A stretch of 64,000 nucleotides of DNA from Hydractinia symbiolongicarpus (GCF_029227915.1 NC_079878.1:10912001-10976000); one strand, 5' to 3'. Positions 1 through 12,568 are shown, numbered from the stretch's first letter. Notes: generated from the sequence alone by a model not told the origin. Program-made: numbers and translations.

Positions 1-1819
1 CTTTGAAAAATCTAACCAAAATTGACTCAACAGAGCTATGGCCAATGAACGGCACACCACATATAAACGGAAAAGCTAAACTTATTTAGCTAAACATCAA
101 AGCGAGTCACGTTTATTCCGTACCTTTAGGAGCCTCAGGAAACACCTTTGCCGAAAAAGTTTAATGCACAATCGTCATAAAGCATGAAAACTTATAGGCA
201 AATCAAGGCAACGCAGACATGATGATATTGTCAGACGGAAAGTTTCGCGATTTATATTTCATCGCGTTTAGGTGCGCAAAAATTAAATTCACGAGTATGA
301 TGGGTATTTATTCCAAGGTTTTACCAAATACGAATCTTCCACTAGGTTCTATATAAACTCAAACTGACATTGTTTCTTTTGTAACTTTAAAGAATTTATA
401 TTGCCACTTCTCATAAACACAACCTTTTTTTATAAGCAACCCATTTTTGGACTCAGACCTCAGGTTGCTAAGGAGAAATAGCTTTTTAAACCTCAAGTTT
501 AACCAAAAATTTCTAGGGACTCCCACGCACAAATGATTCTACTGGTAAACTGGAAAAGTTGCTCAAAGGGGAAAGGTGTCCAGGTGATGAATGAAGACAT
601 AGAATTTACTTAATTTTGTGCCCAATTTGAAGCCTAGACCCTTAGCAACTGCTTTATTATAAAAAACATGTACAAGTTAGAGAGGTTCTCCGAAATAATA
701 ATAAAGTGAGTAAACATAAATAAGAAAGCAGCTGTTTATACCCATGATATTCTGATGTTCTTATATGGTTTGTTCTTATAAAAAAAACAAAAAAAAAACG
801 TTTGATATTCGATTTCAACACAATTCCTTACTTATTATATTTATAGAGAAATAAATATTAGAAGTTATAGTGTTTTTCTTTTTCCGTAGTAGTAACTGTT
901 TAACGTTTCTTCTAATCTCTTCTTTGACACAATATGAAGAAAACAAGGGCGATTTGTGATAAGTACATAGTCTGTGTATAAATATAGTTATAAAGGTGAA
1001 AGGAAAAAGAATTATTGATCACTGTGGTACCACCACAACGAAGAAAAAACATGAACATGCGCCTTTCCTTTTTATAAGCTTCATCTTGTAGTAAGTAATA
1101 TGATGATCAAAATCCCTTAAAACAGAAAAACGAACACACACGAGTAAAAAAAATGCAAGCTTCATGTAAGCAATAGACCTAAAGTCAGCTCTGCCGTTTT
1201 TCTTCTAATAACTCTTTTTAGTATAATGCATGGGTATTATGCTTAATGAGTTAGTTTTTATATGTATCTATCAGACACCTGCATGCATTTACTACAATTT
1301 TTGTTAGAATTACCACAAATTAATTTAATTAAAAGCAATCATTCTGCAAAGTTTGGACACGTGATTAATCCGATTTCCCGATTTTTTTATTTTACTTGAA
1401 AATCGAAAAAATTTGCGGTGAATTAAACCGGGAAAATTCGCAAAAAAAAACAACTAAACATCATGTTAAAATTTGTTTAAAAACTACAGTAATTGGATTT
1501 TAAGCAGATAGTGGTATTTTGGACAAATTTCAAGCTTCCGATGGGGTCACAGGAAAAGTGCTGACATAAGCATGAATTTATTGCTGCCATTGTTTGTTTT
1601 ATGAAATACTATAAGCTATTTGAAAAATCCTATCGAATTATTTAGCAGAGAGGGGGTAAGGGTCAATTGTCTATTAGACGACAGTATAATTAGGGTTGTG
1701 GGAGCAGAAACAAGTAGTGTAAAGTAAAGAACAGTCAAATTATAACTATAAATCTTTAATATATAAACATTACCGTACTTTCAGTCGCTTTATCGACACG
1801 CTTGGTGCCGGATCTGACG
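1..1819. other. 3' flank of the FBXO42-like gene, no gene seen
   Basis: AT-rich non-coding sequence with no open frame that resembles a known family. It lies downstream of the FBXO42-like stop codon and may hold its 3'UTR and polyadenylation site, but I cannot pick a site with confidence. Confidence 0.5.
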
Positions 1820-4800
1820 TCACAGACTCGGTTTTGCAGAAATTACTATCGTATGATTATCAGTCTTACTTTCTTGCGTCATCACATTTTGTAACCCCCC
1901 GAATATTAAGATTTCATTAATACCTAAGTTAACAGAAAACATTCTTCTTGCCGGGGGTGAAGGCTGTAAGTATTTATAATTTAACCAACGACACGTCGAG
2001 TTCGTAAGGAGACTTGAACAATCGAGCAAATACATTTGAAAACATGACTGCTTGAACATTATCATATCTTCTGGATTTCTGCGCCCACACGAACAGACTT
2101 TTGCATCACCTAAAAAATTGTCAAAGTTACTTTAATTACCGTATGGTACCAACTTTCGCAATTTATTATTTTTAGTAACTTAGTTTTTGGCGAATTTAAA
2201 TTTTCGCGAAATTTTCATCAAGATGCCATTCGCGAAAATTTATGCATGAAAAAAAAGCCAATAATTCATGAAACTTTTACCAAGCAAACAATTTATTCAC
2301 ATAAAAAAAAGCTTTTATAATTCATACAAACTAGTATTTCTGTCCACTAAATCAAGTATCTTCTAAAACACAGTAAAGAAATATATAACATTCGCTAACA
2401 ATTTACCAACTCGTGACAATTAATACAATTTCGCAAGTGCAATTAGCTTACGGTGTTTACGCTTACGGAAAAGTCGAAAAAATGATTTTCATTCTTCCGA
2501 CGTATTTCCCGCATCGCTATTTTGTTTATCCGTAGCAAAAAGGTTACCATTTGAATAAAACACGAGTTATTACATGGACAGTTTCCTGACATTCCTCAAT
2601 GATTGCACAAGCTAATAGGAAAGTCCAACGGTAAAACGATTAAAAAGGCAAGGCAAAGAGCTTTAGGCTTGAATGTAACTTGGTAAAAAGGAATGAGTGT
2701 AGGTCAACTCATCAGAGGAAGACTGAAAGACGGTACAGGGTATTTCGGGGATTGGTTGCAATATAAGACTGGGGGTAACTTTATAAATGGATTCTAAACT
2801 CCATGTTCTCCGCATTGATCAGTTAATTGTGTCAAAATAAAATGCATTTCATACCATGCGGTTTTCTAGTCGGTACTGAAAAGTTTTGAATCGGCGACCG
2901 GCAATATGGGCATTTCTTTTCTTCGCTAAGTACTACCACATCTCCATTTACAAGCACAGACGCATGGCTCCACAAATCGGGCGGTTCGTAAATTTGATTC
3001 TCCACGTTCAGTTGGATCCACGTGCACAGCGTGACGTCATATAACCAAGCGTCACTCAAAAGCTAATGGAAAGAACAATCACGTAAAACACGGTAGTTAT
3101 TTAAGGTTTATAAATTCAATACTTTTTTCAAGAAAACTTAAAAAAGGATTAAATTTGCATTTTAAGTTTGTGAATAATTTCACACTGAGAACGGACATCG
3201 CAAACATATTATGTAAATTGATTGCAAATAATATTAGAATATAAAAACAAATATATTAAAAAAAAAATATTCTTTTCCATTTTACTGTAATGGGACGGTG
3301 GACAGTAGTTTGAAAATAATACGTGCTTTTACGATTATTAAAGCAAATATTAAAAAGCAAAAGTCGCACGAGTGACTAAGCCACAGTATTTATTAAATTT
3401 TTGATGGAAGCTGTAGATGTCCTGAGGTTACTGCAGCTTCCATAAGAGCTGCTCCAACAAATGGAATTAAAACCTAGAATACTACTCAACATATTGACCA
3501 CAAATGAAGACGGAACGAAGAAAGAACATTGTTTGACTTGTCTCGCACAAGGTGTAGTGATCATTCTTCTTAACACGTGTCTGTTATGTTTTATACTTTT
3601 CAAGAAGAGATTACGAAGAGTACACGCAAATAGATTTCTCGCAAGTTTATTACTAGCGAATGTTTTTATGGGCGCAATTTGCGTTTATGTCTCAATATCG
3701 CCATCCAAATTAACAAAGATAGAGTTTGAAAGACAGAAACAAGATTATTCCACGTCAGCTATCTTACTTCTGTTCTGCAACTTAATATTAGTGACCAGTG
3801 ACAGACTTCTTTCCATACGATTTCCATTCATTTATATCAGAATCAACCTCAAGGTGATCGTTCTATCGCTTTCAATAGCATGGTTAATTCCACTCACGTT
3901 TATGTCTCTAACCTTGTTTCCTCCAAGCTCTAACGCTGCTACTCGGAGTGGTATCAGATGATGTGTTTATAGCTCAGGCTACAACTTCTATGTTTTTCCT
4001 TGCATTGGAAAATATGTTACTCTTCGTCATCGTGAGAAAACAGATTAAACACATGATGCAAACAACAGTTGAAGTTAACGAAAAACGACTACGGTTGAGA
4101 GCATTACAGAAAAAGAAGCACAAATCCTTCTACCTGTGTTTCATTATAGCCATAACGCATATTTGTTTTTGGTTGCCTGCTCTCCTCCACAGTTTACTCG
4201 TAAACAAAGTTAAAATCATAGCAAAAAATGAGACATTTGAGAAGGTGGCTTTCTATACTTTGTTTGCTAGCTGCATTGCTGATCCGTTTATTTACGTCCT
4301 ACGCAATAAGAAAGTGAAAAAATCTGCGGTGGAGTTTTTTAGCATTATGACAAAAACTCACGTCAGTTGTAGACAATAATAGAGTAGTGGAATATTGTAT
4401 ATTGTAAACAAACAAACAAAACAACGATTAAATAAGGTTTGGACATAAAGAATTGTAATGCACCTGTACATTCGCACATGGGTGCTTTTTCCACATTTGT
4501 TTGGTCGAATGGTGCTGTTTGCTTACTTTGCTCATCGTTGCATACTCTTATATTCATATAAGTTTTGCAATTTTCGCGAATTTAGAGCATGTTGTTAAAT
4601 GTTGAACCCCCTAAAATTTTATTCGCGAAGGTTGACCTAGAGGTTTGTCATATTCTGAAAAATTTTGTTTTCAGCAGGGCTGCTTTCTGTGCAATTTATG
4701 TTGCCCTGACCTTCTTATGGCTACTACCCTGAGTCATTTATGAACTTTAACAAAAAAATTTATAAAAATTTATACGCCTGATCAAAAATAATAAACACGA

Positions 4801-7800
4801 GAAAGAAAAAATTTATTTTTTTATTTTATTCCTGCATAGAGTATATTAGAAGGGCTTCTGTATCAAAAATTTCTAACTTGCTGTGCTTTAATTTTCAGCA
4901 AAACTAAACAATTTCTGTCTCCTTCATAAATGCGTCATAGTGCTCAGTGAAAGACATATCTCCCAACGCGAAAATACAAGATGAGAAAATATACAGAATA
5001 CATAAACAGAAGAAATACACCGAAAATAAGTTAAAAGCAGAGAAAATCTTTCTTAGCACAAACTACTGACATACAACAAAATATAAACATCAGGAAATAG
5101 CCGCAGTCACGTCTGTTAAAGGATTCTTTGACATTCCCAACTCTGCCTTCGTTGTCCTCACATGGTACATAAACAATGATTAACATCTTCAGCACTTATG
5201 CCGAAAGCTATAGAATCCCTTTGTGTTTTCGAAGCATCTTCTACGCGAAAGTATTCTTCTTGAGGTAAGTGATAACGCGGTGGTTTTCGGCGCGAAAACA
5301 ATCTGTCAATCATTAAAACAACAAGCAACAAAGCGTTCAGCGGTATTACTAAGGTTAGCGTCATACTTTGTGCAAGGTACGAAGGCAAGTGAATTGCATT
5401 TGCACTGAAGGTTTTGTTGACAGTTAATAATACATTTATTTTACTCTCGATGCTAACTCCAAATGTCACTAAATAACTCTCTCCTGGCGTTAAATCTGGG
5501 AAGACAGCTCTGTTTCTTCTTGTTGTGATCGTACCACGGGGACAGTCGTAACATTGTATAACGTATACAACACTTTTTACATCCAAGTATCGTCTAATCT
5601 CTTTCCATTGAGCAACCACGACAGAGGGTGTGACACAAGTAAAATATATTTCTTCAAGTCTCAAGCTATAACATTTAGCAGTATTATTATTCGTAAATTT
5701 TTTTCGTCGAAAGCTTCCTGACACGCATGCGCATCCCACACCTCTCCTGGAGCGGCTCTCTGAGTCTTCTCCGCACTTCATGCATGTATGGTTGCCAGGC
5801 GATGCTTTGAACCGATCGTTTGCACATTGCCTGCAGTTATAGCCAAGTGGGGTGAAACCCTTTGGACATACCATCTGCGCATGTAACGGGAACACACAAG
5901 TAAAAGTGACACAACCGAGAAAAATGAATATACGCATCGTTCACTGAAAACAGTTCAACAAGAAACAACTGAAGAGTGATCATCGCAAGAATTTAAAACT
6001 AATTGAGTCATGCTATCACATCAATCAGCGCCTCAACAGAAATTACAAGAGAAATCAAATTCTCCTATGAAGAACCGAATCTAATCAATTGAAAGCAATG
6101 AAGTAATTATTAAAATTAAGTCAAAAATGATATCAAATCGAATTACACACAATTTCATTAAACGTTCTCAGTTTAAAACAGAGAATATTTTTTGCAAGTA
6201 AACTTACATTGCACATGACGCACAAATGTAATTGGTTGCCATAGTTACTTAGAACAATAACTTGCTGTAAAAGCGCAAACAAGGTGGAATTGTAAATATA
6301 AAAGTTACTAATGAGATAAAGCCAGCATTTATACATAACTAAATTAATTATGCGATACAAAATACCAGTAGAGTTTGCATTCTATGCAGCACTTGTGTCT
6401 ACAGCGCAAATTATTTACTACAAGGTAAAGACTATTTATCTTAAAACTGGGACAAGGGGTAGAAAGACAAATGGATTAAATACAAAGATTATTCGCGATG
6501 TTACAGAAAATGTACGTTTCCACAAACATACAATATGAAGTAAACAAAACAAAGGAACAAAACCCACATCACTAAGCAGTCAATCATTTACTATAAAACC
6601 TCCGTCATCAACAGACATCAATGCAACACTCCCTAGACAATGTATTTTAAGTACGTCCATCACGATCATCAAAAAACTCTAAGTCGATCTTCTGTCACCA
6701 TCCATTACCTTTTGGTAAATATTTAATTCGAGAGAAATCAATCATCGAATACCACATTGAAATTACTTCGCCATTGTTAACACCTCTCTCATTAGGATAT
6801 CATTATTGACTGTTATGGTTATACACGTCAACATTTTCCAGTATATTCAAAGTTTAATGCATTTTTTGATTTGTTATGAGGGACTGATACATGCACACGG
6901 AACAGGACAGGTTTACTGGTGCGCGATCACTTGAAACCAAAACCAGTGTTTCAAATCAATGCATCTTTTTACGACATCACACTGCTCTAGAAATACACAT
7001 CGAACGAATAAAAAAGGCCTGCCATTTTGTTTTTTTTTCATTTAAAATTCTATTAACTCCTCATCGACATGCCTGATATTTCTAAAATTGTTGTAATTTT
7101 TCTAGCTATTTCGGGTCGGCACAGATATTCTAATATTCTAACAAATTATCATAAAAAAATGCAATTTTGATACAAGAATATTGACGAAACACTATGCAAA
7201 AAATAAAAAAATATAAAATTCCAGCTCAGCCAAATCTTTGAAAAAGAATAGTAATCCTGATTGATGATTTAAATCTTCAATTCCCGACATATCAAAGCAT
7301 TGCTGAAACATCTTGACAACATCATTAAAATTGCTGACATTAATGACAGAGTGAACACCCCGAATAATGCAAGAAGTATGTAAATAAAAAAAGATAAACT
7401 TAAATTAATTTGATACTTGGAAACAGACGAACCTCCTGCTATTCCAAGAGAGATTAAAATATCAACTACTCTATTACATGTTTAGCAGTGACAGACATAA
7501 CTAATTAATCTTATTGAAATAACATACATATGACAATCTAGCAGACTAACTGAAATACATTCGAAAAACAAAATATATCCACTTGGCATAAAATGAGACA
7601 CGGTGACAACCTTTTTGCAGGCAACAATTATAAATCCAAGAAAATCAGCAAGGAGGCAAAACATTCAGCTATAAGCAGTATTAAGCTATAAAATATTGTC
7701 CTGTTGTTCTGTGACGAGTATACGTGAAATCATGTAACAACTATGATATCTGCTTTAAACGGAAAAAAAGAGACGACAATTAGTGTTGAGTTCTATCACC

Positions 7801-10800
7801 AAAAGAAAATAGCTGATAACACCTAAGGTATATTTTGGTGCAATGCATTCCTAAACGTATACAATGGTTTTTCAACATTTCTAAATACTATACGGTCAAG
7901 CTGTATGTATAAAGATAAAGAAAATATACAGTCATGTAACAAAATCACAATCAATTTATATTAGCAAAAAATAACTGATTGAGTTCAAGATTTGGCATTA
8001 CAAAAAAATACTTACAGCTACCATCCAAAGCAGAATTAGAACTCTGGATTATATTTGAATAAGAATCCAGGTAAAAGACAAAAAACATACACACATCAAT
8101 TTTTTACGGTCTCATAAAAACCCTAAAGTCAATACGATCACTTAGATGAAACCAAGAGTAGGGCTTTTAATTTTTTCATTATTTCTGAGACAAAATATAG
8201 TTTTTTACATAAACTGTAGAATTAATTAATACGGAAAAAGGTGCCTGATAACTTTAAATTTGCCACTGATCCTGCAAGCTTAACAGTGCGCTCAAAGAAA
8301 GAATATTCACTTAAAATGATAAATAATAAAATAAAATGTAAAAAAAAATATTTACCTCATTTGGGCCACCACAACCTCCTATTACAAGTATCATGCGATC
8401 ATTCAATGTGAACTATGTAAAACATTACAAGCGATTTTAACAAATTTTACAAAGAGCTTCCAATCTCCTTTACATTGTTTATAAACACAAAAGACTTCAA
8501 ACAGATTATTTTGAAATCTGATGTTACGCTGTCAGATAACAATTTTTCATTTGCAAATACAGTAAGACACTTTTTTTTACTTCTCTTACACAAAGATGTG
8601 GTAACCTTATCTATTAACAAAAAACAAGGGTAAAAGAGACATTGGTAGCATGCCTGCACCATTGATTTATATCATTTAAAGCTTACCCTTCCTCCAAAAA
8701 CACAAATTGAGCTCATATAAAATAAACATTTGAATCTTATTATGTGTTTGATAAATCGATATTTGCTCTTGAGATATTATAGGTCTCGAAAAAATTGCTA
8801 ATTATGCAAAAATTATTGCATCATCAACTAACTTTGAAACATGTAATTGATGTTCGTTGAGCATATATATAATTATAATAACTATCAATATTAAAATTCA
8901 TGTAAAATTTTCAAATCGTCAAATCCTAAATAGCTTCATGGCAATCTCATCACTGATTAATAACATGATACAACAGAATCTTTGACAGTAATATTTTTTT
9001 TTCCAGCTATAAAATTTGGTCACTTGAGAGAAGCAGTATAATCAATATTGAAATTCATGTAAAATTTTCAAATTGTCAAATGCTAAATAGCTTTATGGTA
9101 ATCTCATCACTGATTAATAACATGATACAACAGAATCTTTGACAGTAATATTTTTTTTTCCAGCTATAAAATTTGGTCACTTGAGAGAAGCAGTATAATC
9201 AATATTGAAATTCATGTAAAATTTTCAAATTGTCAAATGCTAAATAGCTTTATGGTAATCTCATCACTGATTAATAACATGATACAACAGAATCTTTGAC
9301 AGTAATATTTTTTTTTCCAGCTATAAAATTTGGTCACTTGAGAGAAGCAGTATAATCAATATTGAAATTCATGTAAAATTTTCAAATTGTCAAATGCTAA
9401 ATAGCTTTATGGTAATCTCATCACTGATTAATAACATGATACAACAGAATCTTTGACAGTAATATTTTTTTTTCCAGCTATAAAATTTGGTCACTTGAGA
9501 GAAGCAGATTTTTTTTACAGAAATTTTTACTGGTGAAAAATTTTTGATCCCATTTCGCTGTTAGGGCAGAGATCTTCAAATAGGGGAAAGATTACTGAAA
9601 ATACTGATTTACTTCTTATAAGTATAAATAAGATTTCCTGAATTCTGTTATGCAAATGTTACATCACTCTTTGCCCACCCAGTTGCTGTTGACCTTTTTC
9701 TCCTACTGCTACAATCTGCCATTATGCAGGCTTGTAAAAGTTTAGCAAACTTGTCTCTATTATGGACTGTTTTTTCCATCGATAGAAGCTGGAAGAGCTG
9801 GGAACAAGGATAAAGGTTTTAAGAGACTTGAAATTCTAGGTATAATTCCTGGCTGGTTGCAAGGTCAGTATGACCCATATCACTGTATTGGTGTTATAAT
9901 AACCTTAATAACCCTTAATAATAACAACATGGCAGCGTGAACTTAGTGCACAAGAGTAAAGTGTAAAAATAACTGAAGTAAATCACAAAAATATTTGTAA
10001 AATATAAATTTTTTTCGCTATCGGAAATACCGTTCACGTCATTAGGGCACAGCAGGGGTATTGGAACAATCAGTACCCCCAAAATTTTGTGGCCCAATCC
10101 CCTAAACTTTCTGTGACTATTCAATTAAAAAGAATCTGACTACTAATGACCACTTGGCTACTCTGCCAAAGATTTATAGACAATGACCCATGCAACAAAA
10201 TTAAATGAAAGCTTTACCTGGGAATGACCAAATCGTTCTCTAGGTTTTTGTCCTCTAATATATGGACAAGTCCAAGATAAAGCATCAATATCAAACACCC
10301 AAACATCATTTAATCTGTATACAAAACACAAATTTAAAATTGCCACCACAAATATCAATTTTGGCATTTATAAATGTAAGCATAAGACAAAGAGTGTACT
10401 GTGCGCTTTAACAGTTTCAAGAAATATAAAAAATGAAGTTGGAATATGTCCAAGATGAAACGTCCAGATAAATGAAAATGTTTACACCCAAGTACCTGTT
10501 ATTTCTTTGTGATCCACCAAATATAACCATTTTGTTTCCAACCACAGATGCACCATGACCAGCACGGGGTGTCGGGAAGTTATTATCTACATTTATGCGC
10601 TGCCAACGAGAATCATGTACATGAAAAATTTGAGTGTCTTCAAAAAATCTTGGACCAACAAGGATTGCCCCAGGTGGAGGTTGACACCATCCACCAAACA
10701 GAATCAATTTACCTTTGTAAGGAATAGCTCTATATAAATGTTTGCTAGGTCTCTGTTTATAAGAAACCAGTGTGCCACTCTCTCTTGGCGCTGGCAGTAA

Positions 10801-11301
10801 TCCTTTTGTTTTAACTTTCTGCCATGTGTAATTGGACAAATCAAGTTTATACAGGTCATTGAAAGTCGAGCTTGCATTTGATTCTGAGCTTCCACCACCA
10901 AATACATACATATACTGTCCTAATATGACAGATGAATGCGAAAAACGTGGATGAGGTTCATTTAAATTTGCCCTTTGAACTTTAGTGCGAAAAGACCTTC
11001 CTTTTACCTTTCCTGGTATAAGAGTTTCAGTTATATCGTAGGACCTTTGTTTACGTATCTTCCACATAATATTGCTGGATTTGATAGATTCATAAAAAAC
11101 TCTATTACAATGATGTTCAATAACCACAATTAGTCTATGCCATTTTTTATTGACCAATTTTGCAATTTTTCTGTCAGTGTATGGAGACAAATAAGAAAAC
11201 ACCTTTATAACCAATTCTTCAGGAAGTTCATTGAAGTATGTTAACTCAAAATCTTCAGCACCCTCCTCCATGACAATGTTTTCTTCTTCTACTGCTTCCA
11301 T
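1820..11301 (-). CDS. FBXO42: FBXO42-like F-box and kelch-repeat protein, 5 exons
   Basis: Substrate-receptor subunit of an SCF ubiquitin ligase by family knowledge (human FBXO42 binds SKP1 through its F-box and substrates through kelch repeats). Read exons on the minus strand: 10496-11301, 10218-10314, 8356-8412, 2855-3062, 1820-2109. All have GT/AG borders and join in phase to 485 residues. The F-box is at about residues 24-60 (NELPEELVIKVFSYLSPY). Kelch blades follow, with YVFGG, LILFGG, MVIFGG and VIGGCGGPN motifs and NDVWVFDI. The last exon matches the human C-terminal end (QMYLLD, EILIFGG). Human FBXO42 is about 717 residues. The difference is mainly the long low-complexity linker before the C-terminal block, here reduced to roughly 40 residues containing CPYC and CSCG. 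ATG at 11301 is the first in-frame start and opens an acidic N-terminus as in the human protein. The intron 3063-8355 hosts two other loci. Family assignment is strong; exon borders are by eye. Confidence 0.9.
2150..2275. repeat. TTCGCGAA-rich dispersed repeat fragment
   Basis: Intronic stretch with repeated TTTTCGCGAAAT-type palindromic motifs. The same motif family recurs near 4565-4640, 44095-44120 and 53710-54085, which suggests a short dispersed (MITE-like) repeat. Borders are approximate. Confidence 0.35.
3461..4379 (+). pseudogene. Class A (rhodopsin-like) GPCR with one frameshift, nested in an FBXO42 intron
   Basis: Two overlapping plus-strand frames (3461-3961 and 3948-4379) together give the seven helices of a class A GPCR. 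The first holds TM1 to TM4: an N-containing TM2 motif (LLLAN, where D2.50 is usual) and TSDRLLSIRFPF at the TM3 end, a DRY variant. The second holds TM5 to TM7: CFWLP in TM6 and ADPFIYVLRN, a DPxxY variant of NPxxY, in TM7. The frames differ by one base, and the switch must fall between about 3915 and 3947, in extracellular loop 2. The interval is far too short for an intron, so this is a real frameshift (pseudogene or allele) or an assembly error. Such single-exon receptors are common in cnidarians. The ligand cannot be told. The gene is antisense to its host. Confidence 0.75.
4380..5157. other. Intronic spacer between the nested GPCR and the Eph-like gene
   Basis: No coding signal. It contains a TTCGCGAA-type repeat fragment near 4565-4640; otherwise AT-rich sequence. 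The 3' end of the GPCR locus (plus) and of the Eph-like gene (minus) converge here. Confidence 0.4.
5158..5937 (-). CDS. Kinase-less Eph-receptor-like type I membrane protein
   Basis: Single 259-codon frame. Residues 1-20 are a signal peptide (MRIFIFLGCVTFTCVFPLHA). Residues 24-71 carry seven cysteines spaced as in the Eph-receptor EGF/TNFR-like module (C24, C35, C38, C52, C55, C69, C71; C..CANDRFK and CACVSGSFRR recall Eph C..C.PGFFK and C.C..GFFR). Residues about 95-185 look like the first fibronectin III domain of Eph receptors (VVYVIQCYDCP, FPDLTPGESYLVTFGV). A transmembrane segment spans about 190-211, then a roughly 48-residue tail with tyrosines 222 and 229. The ephrin-binding domain, second FN3, kinase and SAM domains are absent. 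It lies inside an FBXO42 intron, on the same strand. Likely a membrane-anchored Eph-derived fragment; a general cysteine-rich receptor is the alternative. Function unknown. Confidence 0.7.
   Translation of the reverse strand: MRIFIFLGCVTFTCVFPLHAQMVCPKGFTPLGYNCRQCANDRFKASPGNHTCMKCGEDSESRSRRGVGCACVSGSFRRKKFTNNNTAKCYSLRLEEIYFTCVTPSVVVAQWKEIRRYLDVKSVVYVIQCYDCPRGTITTRRNRAVFPDLTPGESYLVTFGVSIESKINVLLTVNKTFSANAIHLPSYLAQSMTLTLVIPLNALLLVVLMIDRLFSRRKPPRYHLPQEEYFRVEDASKTQRDSIAFGISAEDVNHCLCTM
5938..8355. other. FBXO42 intron sequence, nothing recognised
   Basis: AT-rich sequence upstream of the nested Eph-like gene and within the same FBXO42 intron. Only short open frames without family resemblance. The promoter of the Eph-like gene should lie at its left end. 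Confidence 0.4.
8885..9512. repeat. Four tandem copies of a 157-bp repeat
   Basis: TCAATATTG recurs at 8885, 9042, 9199 and 9356, a fixed 157-bp period. The first copy carries several substitutions (for example AAATCGTC for AAATTGTC). The later three appear identical by eye, so they arose recently. Each unit has a T-run followed by CCAGCTATAAAATTTGGTC. The array is in the FBXO42 intron between exons 2 and 3. Confidence 0.93.
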
Positions 11302-11361
11302 TATATTATAAAAAATTTTCCAGTGGCTTCAGTAAACTAAATATATATATATACACAAAAA

Positions 11362-11411
11362 AACTGAAAAATATGGCAATCCAAGGGTAAAATATGGCAA
11401 TCCAAGGGTAA
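11362..11411. repeat. Direct repeat of about 24 bp, two copies
   Basis: AATATGGCAATCCAAGGGTA occurs twice head to tail just upstream of the FBXO42-like start codon, in its promoter/5'UTR region. Confidence 0.7.
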
Positions 11412-11589
11412 AATAAGACATTTATATATTAATGCTATATGATTGCAGTTCTTTTAGCATGTAAAAAATGTCAGAAAAAATGCCACTTATTCATGAATAA
11501 TTGAAATGAAAACAAGGTTTTATACATAATTTAATAGGTCAGCAATGTAATATTACAGTTGCTATATTGCGATTTAATGTGGGCGAGTA

Positions 11590-11790
11590 AATATAGCACC
11601 AGGTTAACCAAAACCATGTGAGGGAAATTAGGGATATGATATACAATGTTGGGGTGCCCAGTTTGGTGTTGCAGGGAGTTGTCTGGTACAGCTCAGACTT
11701 TAGTTGGGTCTGCGTAGCTTTAAGCATTAAATACTCTAGGATCGCCATCAAATCCATGGCATCACCTGGAAATAATAGACGGGGTGTATC
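11590..11790 (+). repeat. SINE-like dispersed repeat copy, opposite in orientation to 13080-13375
   Basis: The reverse complement aligns with 13080-13270: shared blocks include AGAGTATTTAATGCT, GCTACGCAGACC, GACAACTCCC and CCCTCACATGG. The copies are diverged and the borders approximate. Short open frames across it are not genes. Confidence 0.6.
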
Positions 11791-11826
11791 ACTCAATATT
11801 TCGGCTAGCCACGTAAAATATGCATA

Positions 11827-12550
11827 TCTCTTATAATAATACGGAGCTTCTTTCTGTGACTTTTGCTAAGTGGATAAAATTTCTTTGATAAATTCTATAA
11901 AACATCACCTATAAATTTGTTCTGTAAATTAGCAAACTTTGACGTTAGAGCAATATTGACGTCAAAGGAAAGTACATTAAGATTAGTGAAGCCATTGCAT
12001 TGCACTTTTAAATTTAACGCTAAATAACTTGGAAACGGGTGGAAATAACTGACGTCATCTCCTGCGTGGGTAACTAAGGACTACCTGGGACCAATTTGGG
12101 TAAGTTTTCCAAGCCTGGGTCACCGAATCCGTTTCGGAATGAACGGATTAATGACGTCATAAAAAAACCTTTAAACCCTAATATCTCTGCATCCGTTTAT
12201 CAAAAGTACATGGTCCTATACATTTTCCTGATCAGAGTTTCAAGATCTATGCGATGAAAGCAACAGGTATAGAAATTTCCAAAAAAATTTTTTTTAGGTT
12301 TTGACGGGCCATTGCTGACGTCAGCAAAATTTTTAATCCCTGATATCTCCTTTAGGCGTTCGTCAAGAACATATGATCCCGTACATTATTTTGATCAGCG
12401 TTTCAACTTCTACACATTACAGACAAAGAATAAACCAATTTTGTGATTTTTTTATATCTGCACTGCGCTGACGTCAGCAAAACATCTAAAACAACTTTTT
12501 TTTATTGACCTTTTGCCTAAGTGGATTTCTCCACGGGCCTTATCGACTAG
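11827..12550 (+). mobile_element. Complete non-autonomous Helitron (724 bp)
   Basis: It starts TCTCTTATAATAATACGG after an A and ends with a hairpin (GTGGATTTCTCCAC) followed by GGGCCTTATCGACTAG before a T. This matches Helitron rules: 5' TC, 3' hairpin plus CTRR, insertion between A and T without target duplication. There is no coding capacity. Inner blocks with TGACGTCA palindromes are shared with the copies at 31596-33642, 47985-48801 and 21215-21455. Confidence 0.88.
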
Positions 12551-12568
12551 TATATATATATATATATA
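12551..12568. repeat. TA dinucleotide microsatellite
   Basis: Nine TA units directly abutting the Helitron 3' end, possibly grown from the insertion target. Confidence 0.8.

Noticed and set aside
11539-11836. Frames of 72-85 codons on both strands
   Set aside because: They lie across a diverged SINE-like repeat copy and have no conserved protein content.
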